Positions 1-8,269 of a stretch of 64,000 nucleotides of DNA are shown piece by piece. Numbering within the stretch: the first letter of the stretch is position 1; every line of letters begins with the position of its first letter. The stretch comes from Methylococcaceae bacterium (lineage in GTDB: Bacteria; Pseudomonadota; Gammaproteobacteria; Methylococcales; Methylomonadaceae): NCBI GenBank assembly GCA_030693065.1, contig JAUYBL010000010.1:62001-126000 (forward strand). The letters run 5' to 3'. Position numbers and translations under genes: made by a program. The notes under the pieces were generated by a model. The model made no database searches, was not told the origin of the DNA, and saw only the letters and a list, made by a program, of their open reading frames with translations.

Positions 1-803
1 TTGAGTTGATGGAGCAAATTATTCCAGGTTGTGACAACGACTTGGTCACGCCGCTCTATCGTCACATTAAAAAGCAATATAAAAACATCTGGCTGAACAC
101 CAAAGTGGCCGGCATTGAAGCACATAAAAAAGGCTTACAAATCAGCTTCGAGGGTAAAGACGCTCCTGCTTCGGAACAATACGATGCAGTCTTGGTTGCT
201 GTCGGCCGAAGACCCAATGGCAAAAAAATCGCCGCCGAGCTGGCTGGTGTCAATGTTGATGAGGCGGGATTTATCAACGTCGACAAGCAACAACGTACAA
301 ACGTTGCCCACATCTTTGCCATTGGCGACATCGTTGGCAACCCAATGCTTGCTCACAAAGCCGTGCATGAAGGCAAAGTAGCTGCAGAAGTGGCTGCTGG
401 TCATAAATCTGCCTTTGACGCATTGACCATACCCTCAGTCGCCTATACCGACCCAGAAGTCGCATGGATGGGCTTGACTGAAAATCAGGCGGCTGAACAA
501 GGCATTGCCTATGATAAAGCGGTATTCCCGTGGGCCGCCAGTGGTCGTTCATTAAGCATCGGCCGCAAAGAAGGCTTAACCAAAATAATCTGCGAAAAAG
601 ACACCGGTAGAGTTCTTGGTGCCGGCATAGTCGGCACTAACGCCGGAGAATTAATTGGCGAAGCTGTGTTGGCGCTGGAAATGGGTGCTGATGCTGAAGA
701 TATTGGTTTGACCATCCATCCGCATCCAACCTTGTCAGAAACTTTCGCTTTCGCAGCGGAAATGATTACCGGCACGATTACTGATCTGTACCTCAAAAAA
801 TAA
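1..803 (+). CDS. lpdA: dihydrolipoamide dehydrogenase (E3), C-terminal part, cut by window start
   Basis: This is the C-terminal part of a flavin disulfide reductase that reoxidises the lipoyl group of 2-oxoacid dehydrogenase complexes and makes NADH. The reading frame is already open at the window edge, so the redox-active CxxxxC segment and FAD-binding start lie upstream. Visible are the GRRPN strand of the NAD domain, the FAD-binding FAIGDIVGNPMLAHKA segment, and the dimerisation domain ending in HPHPTLSE, whose first His is the usual catalytic acid/base of the family. The stop TAA is at 801-803. Assignment to dihydrolipoamide dehydrogenase rather than glutathione or mercuric reductase rests on these C-terminal motifs. 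Which complex it serves cannot be seen. Confidence 0.9.
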   Translation, partial: ELMEQIIPGCDNDLVTPLYRHIKKQYKNIWLNTKVAGIEAHKKGLQISFEGKDAPASEQYDAVLVAVGRRPNGKKIAAELAGVNVDEAGFINVDKQQRTNVAHIFAIGDIVGNPMLAHKAVHEGKVAAEVAAGHKSAFDALTIPSVAYTDPEVAWMGLTENQAAEQGIAYDKAVFPWAASGRSLSIGRKEGLTKIICEKDTGRVLGAGIVGTNAGELIGEAVLALEMGADAEDIGLTIHPHPTLSETFAFAAEMITGTITDLYLKK

Positions 804-810
804 TCAGTCC

Positions 811-882
811 GTAGGATGTGGTGAGGAAACGAAGCGCATCTGTCGAGAAATGATGCGCTTCACGCTGTTCAGCACATCCTAC
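811..882. repeat. palindromic intergenic repeat (REP/MITE-like)
   Basis: GTAGGATGTG (811-820) is mirrored by CACATCCTAC (873-882). A second nested arm pair, GAAGCGCATC (831-840) and GATGCGCTTC (852-861), lies inside. The element could fold as a long hairpin between the lpd gene and the small membrane genes. It might act as a terminator or mRNA stabiliser, but no U-tract follows it. It resembles the short dispersed repeats common in methanotroph genomes. Confidence 0.8.
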
Positions 883-931
883 AGACTATTTATCTCGCAC
901 GCTCAACAACCAACCGTAAGGCTCGGCGCTT

Positions 932-1123
932 ATGTTTCCAGAGTTTGGTCAAATCATCATCGTCGGCCTGATGATCGTAATTCCCATCGGCGTCATTTAT
1001 AACAAAGCCGGTTTTAATCCTGCCTGGGCTTTATTGGTGTTTTTGCCGGGCTTCGGTTTATTACTGATATTTTTGCAGCTTGGCCTGATGGATTGGCCCG
1101 CCCACAAAAATCATTCCGAGTAG
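932..1123 (+). CDS. small membrane protein, 63 aa (tandem paralogue 1)
   Basis: A 63-residue protein with two hydrophobic segments (about residues 5-22 and 31-50) separated by a short loop, and a charged His-rich tail (KNHSE). It shares the pattern KAG-(4)-W-(6)-P-...-WP with the next gene, so the two look like tandem duplicates. The second gene begins three bases after the stop of this one, which suggests one transcript. I do not recognise a function. No catalytic residues or binding motifs are visible. A role in the inner membrane is likely from hydrophobicity alone. Confidence 0.65.
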   Translation: MFPEFGQIIIVGLMIVIPIGVIYNKAGFNPAWALLVFLPGFGLLLIFLQLGLMDWPAHKNHSE

Positions 1124-1126
1124 ACC

Positions 1127-1312
1127 ATGGAAATTATCTTAATCATCGCCTTAGGCGTGTTCATCTTATGGTTGGGCTCTAAAATACTGGACAAAGCCGG
1201 AATTCACCGAGGCTGGGTATTTTGCCTGTTGATTCCGGTCGTCAATATCATCATGATTTGGCTGTTTGCCTTTACCTACTGGCCTAACAGTAAACCGCAC
1301 AAACACTCCTAA
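1127..1312 (+). CDS. small membrane protein, 61 aa (tandem paralogue 2)
   Basis: A 61-residue protein with hydrophobic segments at about residues 2-18 and 31-50, the loop LDKAGIHRGW, and a His/Lys tail. It aligns by eye with the preceding gene over the KAG...W...P...WP core. The spacing of three bases implies translational coupling. Its 3' end overlaps the convergent ABC ATPase gene by four bases, so no terminator separates the two transcripts. Function is unknown. Confidence 0.65.
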   Translation: MEIILIIALGVFILWLGSKILDKAGIHRGWVFCLLIPVVNIIMIWLFAFTYWPNSKPHKHS

Positions 1313-2949
1313 ACCACTAACCTCGGTACCGCAGACAGGAGTTTTTGGGTATAAGGATGTTGCGGCTGCCCGCAAACCTGCGCAGTTCCCCCCCGCTCGA
1401 CAATCTTGCCTTGATACATCACCACGGTCTGATCACTGAGATATTCCACCACGCCGATATTGTGAGTGATAAATAGCAAAGTCAGATTGCGTTGCTGGCG
1501 AATGTTCAGCAGCAACTGCAAAATCTCTGCCTGTACCGACACATCTAATGCACTGGTGATTTCGTCGCAAACGATAAATTCCGGGTTTAATGCCAGCGCT
1601 CGCGCCAAGCCAATTCGCTGACGTTGTCCGCCGGAAAATTCGTGCGGGTAACGCCACAGAAAATCCCGGTTAAGTTGCACACTTTCCATTAGCACACTTG
1701 CCAGTTCGATACGCTCTTCATGATTTGCGCCGATGCCATGGACTTTCATCGGTTCGGTCAACGTGGTTTCAACTAACAACCGCGGATTCAATGATGATTG
1801 CGGATCCTGGAAAGCAATCTGCATTTTTCGTCGCATTGGTCGTAATTCTCTAGCGGAAAGCCCGATCAGCTCCTGACCATCTATCTGAATACTGCCGGAA
1901 GTCGGCGGTTCCAATTGCAGTACCGCCCTCCCTAACGTGGTTTTGCCACAGCCAGACTCACCAACCAGTGCGACGATTTGGCCTTGCGGAACATCCAGCG
2001 ACACGTCATCTACCGCGCGCACATAATCAACAGTATGGCGAAACACGCCTTTTTTAATCGGAAACCAGACTTTCAAATCACGGATTTGCAGCAGCGGTTT
2101 TTGCACAACAGCCGATTGTTCCGATTGCTGCAAAGACTGCAAATGCACCGGCTTTGCCAAATTCTCAGGTAACGCCGCCAGCAACTGCTTGGTGTAGGCA
2201 TGCTGTGGATTGTGCAAAACTTCTGAGCTAGGGCCAACTTCAACCAGCTTGCCCTGTTGCATCACGCCGACCCATTGCGCCATTTGCGCAACTACCCCGA
2301 AGTCATGGGTGATAAACAACATGCTCATGCCGGTATCGTCCTGCAATTTATGCATCAGTCGCAGAATCTCGGCCTGCACGGTCACATCCAACGCGGTGGT
2401 AGGCTCATCGGCAATCAGCAATTGCGGTTCACAAGCCAAGGCCATCGCGATCATCACCCGCTGCCGTTGGCCGCCGGATAATTGGTGCGGATAATCGCGA
2501 AAGCGACCGGATGCTTGCGGGATTTGCACTTGCTCGAGTGCCAGCATCGTGCGCTCTTGAGCTTCCTCATCGCTCATGTTCGGATGGTGGATTTGCAAGG
2601 CTTCAGTGATTTGCTCGCCGATGGTCAACACAGGATTCAGCGAAGTCATCGGCTCTTGAAAAATCATTGCAATTTGCGATCCGCGTACCGCGCGTATGCC
2701 TGGATCGTCCAGCTTTAATAAATCCTGGCCGTTAAACAGTATCTCCCCGGTCGGATGCGACGCGACACCTTCCGGCAACAAGCGGATTACCGATAACGCG
2801 CTGACCGACTTGCCGCTACCTGATTCGCCAACCAGACAAAAAGTCTCGCCTTTGGGAATGCTAAAACTGACATCGTCAACAGCCCGAACTTCACGGCTGC
2901 CGGATTGCAGATAAGTGCGCAAGTTACGTATGTCCAGCAACTGACTCAT
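1309..2949 (-). CDS. yejF: peptide-type ABC transporter, fused double ATPase (YejF/GsiA-like)
   Basis: A 546-residue ATPase carrying two complete ABC cassettes in one chain, as in E. coli YejF and GsiA. It powers uptake through the two permeases encoded just upstream. Cassette 1 has Walker A GESGSGKS (about residue 41), signature LSGGQRQRV and Walker [13 protein letters not shown]. Cassette 2 starts near residue 280 with Walker [10 protein letters not shown], signature FSGGQRQRI and Walker [13 protein letters not shown]. The oligopeptide-type insert at the end of each cassette is consistent with the peptide/nickel subfamily. The start overlaps the preceding permease stop by four bases (ATGA), so the four transporter genes form one operon. 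The yej name is by architecture; the substrate is not determined. Confidence 0.8.
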   Translation of the reverse strand: MSQLLDIRNLRTYLQSGSREVRAVDDVSFSIPKGETFCLVGESGSGKSVSALSVIRLLPEGVASHPTGEILFNGQDLLKLDDPGIRAVRGSQIAMIFQEPMTSLNPVLTIGEQITEALQIHHPNMSDEEAQERTMLALEQVQIPQASGRFRDYPHQLSGGQRQRVMIAMALACEPQLLIADEPTTALDVTVQAEILRLMHKLQDDTGMSMLFITHDFGVVAQMAQWVGVMQQGKLVEVGPSSEVLHNPQHAYTKQLLAALPENLAKPVHLQSLQQSEQSAVVQKPLLQIRDLKVWFPIKKGVFRHTVDYVRAVDDVSLDVPQGQIVALVGESGCGKTTLGRAVLQLEPPTSGSIQIDGQELIGLSARELRPMRRKMQIAFQDPQSSLNPRLLVETTLTEPMKVHGIGANHEERIELASVLMESVQLNRDFLWRYPHEFSGGQRQRIGLARALALNPEFIVCDEITSALDVSVQAEILQLLLNIRQQRNLTLLFITHNIGVVEYLSDQTVVMYQGKIVERGGTAQVCGQPQHPYTQKLLSAVPRLVV

Positions 2950-4121
2950 GCGTCTTCACCTTTATCAGCGAGCTTGGGATCGATTGCATCGCGGAAGGCT
3001 TCGCCGATCAGGTTATAAGCAAATACGGTCATAAAAATCGCCCCGCCCGGAAACGCCGCCATCCACCAGTTAAAACTCGACGATTTAACGGCCTGATCCA
3101 GCATCGCCCCCCAAGAAGGTGCGTCCACTACGCCCAGCCCCAGAAAGCTTAAGGTCGCTTCTGCCAGAATAGCCCCGGCAATACCGAAACTGACTGACAC
3201 CAACAGCGGTGCCACGCCATTAGGCAGCATGTGCCGGAACAATATCGAAGTCAACGGCAAACCGCTGGCTACCGCGGCCTGCACATAGTCCTGTTTGCGC
3301 AACTTTAAAAACTCGGTGCGCACAAAGCGTGCATAGCCTGACCAGCCGGTAACACCGATGATTACCATCATCATGTAGAGGCTACGACCAAAGAACGCTA
3401 CGAAGGTCAGCAGCAAAAAAAGCGTAGGAATATCTTCGAAGATTTCCACAAGGCGCATACCCAGCATATCAACAATGCCGGAGAAATAGCCCATTAATCC
3501 GCCAACGATCACCCCGATAAACAGCGCAATACCGGAAGCAATCAGACCAATACTTAACGCAATCCGACAAGCGTGGAGCATGCGACTTAACACGTCGGCG
3601 CCGTTTTCTTCGGTACCCATCAAATGCGTATGGCCTTGCGTTTCAAAAGGCGCTTCCAGGCCTTTACTGACCATGTCTCGTAAATAATCGGTCGGCGCAT
3701 AAGGAATTGGAGGCATAATTCGCCAATCGACTTCTTTAAAGGCAGCTGTGCGAAAATCGTCGTAGATCACCAGCGCAGGCGGCTTAATAAACAAATTGGC
3801 CAATACCGCAATCAGTACGCTGCCCAGCAAAAAAAGCAGAACACGCTTACCAACTGCTATACGGAGTTGGTAAACAACTAGTACCCAAAAAAAGTTTGCC
3901 AGCACCCAGACATCTTCAACAGACAGGTATTTCAACACCGGCGCAGAAATAACACCGTTCTTACTCATCAATATGGGCATCGAATTGGCTAGAAACGGAG
4001 CGAACACGGCCGCAAACACCAACACACCTATCCAGGCAAAACCAAACTTTACGCCGACACCAGCCAGCGTCTTGCGCCAGATACGGGTACCAAAGGATTC
4101 TCGACTGACGCCACTAGTCAT
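2946..4121 (-). CDS. yejE: peptide-type ABC transporter permease (YejE/DppC-like) with extra N-terminal membrane segments
   Basis: The C-terminal two thirds is a standard BPD_transp_1 permease of the DppC class. The coupling helix region contains the EAA-type loop (AAVASGLPLTSILFRHMLPN). The motif MGTEENGADVLSRML, typical before the first core helix of DppC proteins, is at about residue 170. At 391 residues it is longer than E. coli YejE (341). The extra length is an N-terminal stretch with a first helix near 23-45 and two or three further hydrophobic helices at about 75-115. It overlaps the preceding permease gene by eight bases and the ATPase gene by four. Confidence 0.8.
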   Translation of the reverse strand: MTSGVSRESFGTRIWRKTLAGVGVKFGFAWIGVLVFAAVFAPFLANSMPILMSKNGVISAPVLKYLSVEDVWVLANFFWVLVVYQLRIAVGKRVLLFLLGSVLIAVLANLFIKPPALVIYDDFRTAAFKEVDWRIMPPIPYAPTDYLRDMVSKGLEAPFETQGHTHLMGTEENGADVLSRMLHACRIALSIGLIASGIALFIGVIVGGLMGYFSGIVDMLGMRLVEIFEDIPTLFLLLTFVAFFGRSLYMMMVIIGVTGWSGYARFVRTEFLKLRKQDYVQAAVASGLPLTSILFRHMLPNGVAPLLVSVSFGIAGAILAEATLSFLGLGVVDAPSWGAMLDQAVKSSSFNWWMAAFPGGAIFMTVFAYNLIGEAFRDAIDPKLADKGEDA

Positions 4122-5190
4122 AAGTCACCCGAGGATCAGCCAATGTGTAGCAAAAGTCAGCAATTAAATAACCAATTAAGGTAAGAAAGCCGCTAACCCA
4201 GGTAATCGACAACACCAGTTCACGATCGCGGCCTTTGACGGCTTCAACTGCCAATTGCCCCATGCCGTTGATGCTGAAAATATTTTCCACAATCAACGAT
4301 CCGGCTAACAAACTGGGTAACAAACCTGCCGATACGGTAATCAGTGGCAGCAGGCTGTTACGGAACACATGCCGCCACAACACATCATTTTCGGCCAAAC
4401 CCTTGGCCCGAGCAGTGCGGGCATAATCGGAATGAAGATTTTCGAGTATTGACGTTCGTGTCAGTTTCGCCAGTGCCGCAAAACCGCCGTAGGATAAACA
4501 CAGTACTGGTAACGCCAAATGCCAGATGCGATCCAGCAGAAAACCGCGCACAAAACCTGCCTGCTCCCAGTGTGGCAAGAATGGCATATCCTGGGCCTCG
4601 CGACTGCCGATACCGGCGGTCGGGAACCACTGAAAATACTGTACGTTAGCGAAGAAACCCAGCAACAGGACGCCGGCCAGCATGGTGGGGATCGACCACA
4701 ACGCCAGCATCGACATACCCATGCCGACATCGAAAGAACCACCACGATTGGTTGCGGACTTCATCCCTACTAGAATGGCAATCAGATAGGTAACAGGAAT
4801 AGTCACCAAATTAAGCAGCAGCGTAATCGGAATACGTTCGGCAAGAATGTCGGACACCGGTCGTCCATATTGAAAGCTGGTACCTAAGTCCATGCCTTTA
4901 CTGAAAGAAAATTCGCCGCGATTACCTTGTTCATCGGTGACAAAACCGATCGGCGACACATTATTCAGCCATTTCAAATATTGCACCGGCGCCGGTTTGT
5001 CCAATCCGTAACGTTTGTTGTAATAATCTTCTATCGCTTTGCGCTGTTCCGGCTTCATTTCCATGCCGCTGGTCAACGCTTGTGGCGTAATACCACCAGG
5101 TGATAAGGCCATCACGGTGAACACGACAATCGAAATCCCCAGTAACGTAGGGATCATTAGCAATAATCGTCGAACTAGATAAGTTAACAT
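4114..5190 (-). CDS. yejB: peptide-type ABC transporter permease (YejB/DppB-like)
   Basis: A 358-residue inner-membrane permease beginning with the characteristic MLTYLVRRLLLMIPTLLGIS first helix of DppB-type subunits. A periplasmic loop of about 90 residues follows, then five further helices. The EAA loop (YARTARAKGLAENDVLWRHV, about residues 260-280) would dock on the ATPase. It pairs with the YejE-like permease immediately downstream, with overlapping reading frames. The solute-binding protein gene ends 15 bases upstream of its start. Confidence 0.83.
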   Translation of the reverse strand: MLTYLVRRLLLMIPTLLGISIVVFTVMALSPGGITPQALTSGMEMKPEQRKAIEDYYNKRYGLDKPAPVQYLKWLNNVSPIGFVTDEQGNRGEFSFSKGMDLGTSFQYGRPVSDILAERIPITLLLNLVTIPVTYLIAILVGMKSATNRGGSFDVGMGMSMLALWSIPTMLAGVLLLGFFANVQYFQWFPTAGIGSREAQDMPFLPHWEQAGFVRGFLLDRIWHLALPVLCLSYGGFAALAKLTRTSILENLHSDYARTARAKGLAENDVLWRHVFRNSLLPLITVSAGLLPSLLAGSLIVENIFSINGMGQLAVEAVKGRDRELVLSITWVSGFLTLIGYLIADFCYTLADPRVTYD

Positions 5191-5205
5191 CGTTTAGTCC
5201 TCAGT

Positions 5206-7044
5206 TTATTGCTTATATTTTTGCTGTTGCAGCGGGACGTAATTTTCCTGAGGCAAGCCACCTAGATTCAGACCGGTTTTGGTCATTTGGATATTGGCGA
5301 TGCGTTTATCGACAAACAGCAAGTCTTTGGTTCGGACTAGAAACGTATAAGGCTGATCCTCATAAATAATGCGTTCGGCCTGCTGCCACAATGGCATGCG
5401 CTTGTCGTCATTGACGGTGCTGCGAGCTTGCTCAATCACCTTATCCAATTCTGGATTTTTGTAACTGTTGCGATTACTGCCTTCTTTGGCCTGCGAACTA
5501 TGAAAAACATAATACAAGTCGCTTTCAAGCCCGCCGCCCCAGGCCAACATGCTGGCGTCGTAATCTTTCGTATTCAAGCTTTCCAGTAACACTGGAAATT
5601 CTTGCGGCGAAGGAATTAGTTTGACCCCGGCCTTGGCGAAGGCATCTTTAAGTAACAACACCAAGCGCTTATAATCTTCAACCGACTGGGTATAGATCAG
5701 TTTGAATTCAAAGGCTTGGCCAGCCTTGTCTTCCAATACACCATCGCCGTTTCGATCTTCGTAACCGGCCTCTTTAAGTAGGGCTTTAGCTTTGTCAACG
5801 TTGAATTGATAGGCTTGCAAGCTGCTATCGTGTTGTTTGGTTTTACTGCCAAAAGGACTGATGGCTGGTTCGGCATAGCCAAAATAGACTTCGTCAATAA
5901 TACGATTGACATCGGTCAAATACGTCATCGCCTGCCTAACGCGTTTATCGGAAAATCGGGTCGGTTTGCCGCCACGCTCTTGATTCCAGCCTATGTATTT
6001 ATAGCCTCGCGCCAAACTCATATATTCAAAAAGCTGACTTTTAGCGGTGATTTGTTCGTCTGTCTTTAATGCCTGATATTCCACCGGCCGGGCAAGGTAA
6101 GAATCTATTTGACCGTTGCGGTAAGTAGTTAGTCGGGCACTATCGTTCTGGATGATCTTCCACAATAAGCGGTTAAAGGCAGGTTGCACGTCTCCCCAAT
6201 AACGTTCATTACGCACCAGTTCCACATTGCCTTTATCCGGACTCCAGTTTTTAGGATCCAGCAATTTATAGGGGCCGCTTCCAAGCAATAAGCCTTTGGA
6301 CTCATTAAATTTTTGTGGTTCTTTTAAGTACCCTTCATAAAAATGTTTGGGCAAAATAGCACTACCGCCTGCCAGAGACATAGACAGAAAATAAGGCTCG
6401 TTAAAAGTAAATACCACTTCGTATTTACCATTAGCTTTTACCTCCTTAATCTTTTGCAAAGCAGCTCTATCACTTGGCGCTTGTATAGCCTCATTAATCG
6501 TAAAATTGTAAGTAAAAACCACATCTTCAGCAGTTAAAGGCTCGCCATCGGAAAAGGTGACATCCTCGCGCAATTGAAAGCTGATGGTCAAACCGTCATC
6601 ACTGATTTTCCAGCTTTTAGCGATCAGCCCTTGCCATTCTAGAGTATCAGGATCACGTGTGATTAAACTTTCCTGAACAAAGCTTTGAACGTTTGCAGCA
6701 TACCCGTCAGTAGAAATCAAAGGCGTCAGTGTCTTAAGATTTGTCTCCAGAAAATCCACAACCCAATCACCTTGCGCGTAATCAGGCAAACGCGTTGCGG
6801 CTTGGGCACGTTTAAAAGCTGGCGCGGCATCTTTAATTGTTGCCGATGCTGTTGACAAGGCGCCTGACAAAATGGCGCCACGCAGATCACGCATATCCTT
6901 GGACTGCTCTGACATTGCCGTTTCCATTTCGGTAAGTTTTAACCACTGTCGATCAATCTGATACATGGCTAGCAACAATAAAAATATCAGTACGCTAAGT
7001 AGCGAATAGAGAATCCAGTCTCTGGCGGTCAATTGTTTTTGCAT
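5206..7044 (-). CDS. yejA: membrane-anchored peptide-type solute-binding protein (YejA-like, SBP family 5)
   Basis: A 612-residue family 5 solute-binding protein, first gene of the transporter operon. The binding domain starts near residue 110 and contains typical SBP_bac_5 stretches (GLTISFQLREDVTFSDGEPL; the DVVFTYNF helix). The N-terminus is unusual. A hydrophobic helix (residues 12-27) lacks a clear cleavage or lipobox site and is followed by a roughly 70-residue Glu/Lys/Ala-rich linker likely to be helical. The protein may therefore stay tethered to the inner membrane instead of floating free. Two in-cluster permeases and a double ATPase complete the importer. The substrate is inferred only as peptide-like. 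No strong ribosome binding site is seen before the ATG. Confidence 0.78.
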   Translation of the reverse strand: MQKQLTARDWILYSLLSVLIFLLLLAMYQIDRQWLKLTEMETAMSEQSKDMRDLRGAILSGALSTASATIKDAAPAFKRAQAATRLPDYAQGDWVVDFLETNLKTLTPLISTDGYAANVQSFVQESLITRDPDTLEWQGLIAKSWKISDDGLTISFQLREDVTFSDGEPLTAEDVVFTYNFTINEAIQAPSDRAALQKIKEVKANGKYEVVFTFNEPYFLSMSLAGGSAILPKHFYEGYLKEPQKFNESKGLLLGSGPYKLLDPKNWSPDKGNVELVRNERYWGDVQPAFNRLLWKIIQNDSARLTTYRNGQIDSYLARPVEYQALKTDEQITAKSQLFEYMSLARGYKYIGWNQERGGKPTRFSDKRVRQAMTYLTDVNRIIDEVYFGYAEPAISPFGSKTKQHDSSLQAYQFNVDKAKALLKEAGYEDRNGDGVLEDKAGQAFEFKLIYTQSVEDYKRLVLLLKDAFAKAGVKLIPSPQEFPVLLESLNTKDYDASMLAWGGGLESDLYYVFHSSQAKEGSNRNSYKNPELDKVIEQARSTVNDDKRMPLWQQAERIIYEDQPYTFLVRTKDLLFVDKRIANIQMTKTGLNLGGLPQENYVPLQQQKYKQ

Positions 7045-7424
7045 GTTTGGTATGTCTAAAATTTTAGTGATGGCTTAATAACAATATTGAAAAAATTCGT
7101 TTTAACTAAGAGAAAAACATCAGATTAGGTTTAATTACTAAAATCTATGCTTAAAACAGATAACTAAAGCCTACTTTAACCTTCCGTTAAGAATTTTTAA
7201 AGCTTTGTGTTGATAGAAAATAATTGTTTTGTAAACGCTTATTATCATGCCCGCTATTAGAGGAAAATCTGATCGACAGGCATCATAGACGATTTACAGC
7301 GAGATCAATAAAGTAAGCTCAATATCACGCATGAGTGCACCTACAAAGTGCTAGACATCATTAGACTGCTCATAGATACTTGCCTGCATTCCAACAACAA
7401 ACCACTAAATTAAGGGGGAGAACT
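7045..7424. other. gene-free intergenic region between transporter operon and fabI
   Basis: About 380 bases of AT-rich sequence separate two divergent genes, so it must hold the promoters of both. I could not pick convincing -35/-10 pairs. The only clear signal is the AAGGGGGAG ribosome binding site at about 7412-7420, immediately before fabI. No RNA gene, repeat or further coding region is visible. Confidence 0.5.
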
Positions 7425-8207
7425 ATGGGTTTTATGCAGGGTAAACGCGTGTTGATTGTCGGCCTAGCTAGCAACCGCTCGATCGCCTGGGGTATCGCTC
7501 AAGCCATGCACCGCGAAGGTGCTGAGCTGGCTTTTACATACCAAAATGAAAAATTGCAAAGCCGTGTAGAAGATATGGCTGCGCAATGCAATTCAAACAT
7601 CGTCATTGAATGTGATGTCAGCATTGATGAACACATCGATAATGTCTTTAAAAAACTGGCAGAATGTTGGGATGGTCTGGATTCTATCGTCCATTCTGTG
7701 GCGTTTGCCCCACGCGATGCGTTAGATGGCGATTATGTTAATGCTACTACCCGTGACAATTTCCGCATTGCCCATGACGTAAGCTCATATAGCTTCACTG
7801 CTTTGGCCAAAGCAGGTCGGCCGCTGATGACCGGTCGAAACGGTTCATTGTTAACCTTAAGCTATCTCGGTGCTGAACGCGCAATCCCGAACTACAATGT
7901 CATGGGTGTTGCTAAAGCTAGTCTCGAAGCCAATGTCCGTTACATGGCTGTTGCCCTGGGCGCTGAGGGTACGCGTGTTAATGCAGTTTCCGCCGGGCCA
8001 ATTAAGACATTAGCCTCCGCAGGCATTAACAATTTTAAAGCGATGTTAAGTAAAGCTGCTGATACCGCTCCTTTAAAACGCAATGTAAGCATCGACGAAG
8101 TGGGTAATGTAGCTGCTTTTTTATGCTCTGATCTTGCATCAGGTATTACTGGGGAAATTACCTATGTGGATGCTGGTTACAATATTGCCGGATTAGCTGC
8201 TTCTTAA
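7425..8207 (+). CDS. fabI: enoyl-[acyl-carrier-protein] reductase (NADH), FabI
   Basis: This enzyme reduces trans-2-enoyl-ACP to acyl-ACP with NADH, the last step of each fatty-acid elongation cycle. It is a 260-residue short-chain dehydrogenase of the FabI type: the N-terminal nucleotide fold reads [20 protein letters not shown], and the catalytic pair is in the Y-x6-K motif [16 protein letters not shown] marks the substrate-binding loop. The start at 7425 is preferred over an in-frame ATG 45 bases upstream because AAGGGGGAG precedes it at good spacing and the protein then begins as in other FabI proteins. A strong terminator follows. It is monocistronic. Confidence 0.95.
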   Translation: MGFMQGKRVLIVGLASNRSIAWGIAQAMHREGAELAFTYQNEKLQSRVEDMAAQCNSNIVIECDVSIDEHIDNVFKKLAECWDGLDSIVHSVAFAPRDALDGDYVNATTRDNFRIAHDVSSYSFTALAKAGRPLMTGRNGSLLTLSYLGAERAIPNYNVMGVAKASLEANVRYMAVALGAEGTRVNAVSAGPIKTLASAGINNFKAMLSKAADTAPLKRNVSIDEVGNVAAFLCSDLASGITGEITYVDAGYNIAGLAAS

Positions 8208-8221
8208 AAAAAGAGAGCTAC

Positions 8222-8251
8222 AAAAAAGGGAGCTTAATGCTCCCTTTTTTT
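8222..8251. terminator. bidirectional intrinsic terminator between fabI and ppiD
   Basis: GGGAGC (8228-8233) and GCTCCC (8239-8244) form a stem with loop TTAAT, flanked by an A-run on the left and a T-run on the right. Because both flanks are homopolymeric it can serve the convergent genes fabI and ppiD alike. Confidence 0.9.
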
Positions 8252-8269
8252 ACCAGGTAAAAATACGTA

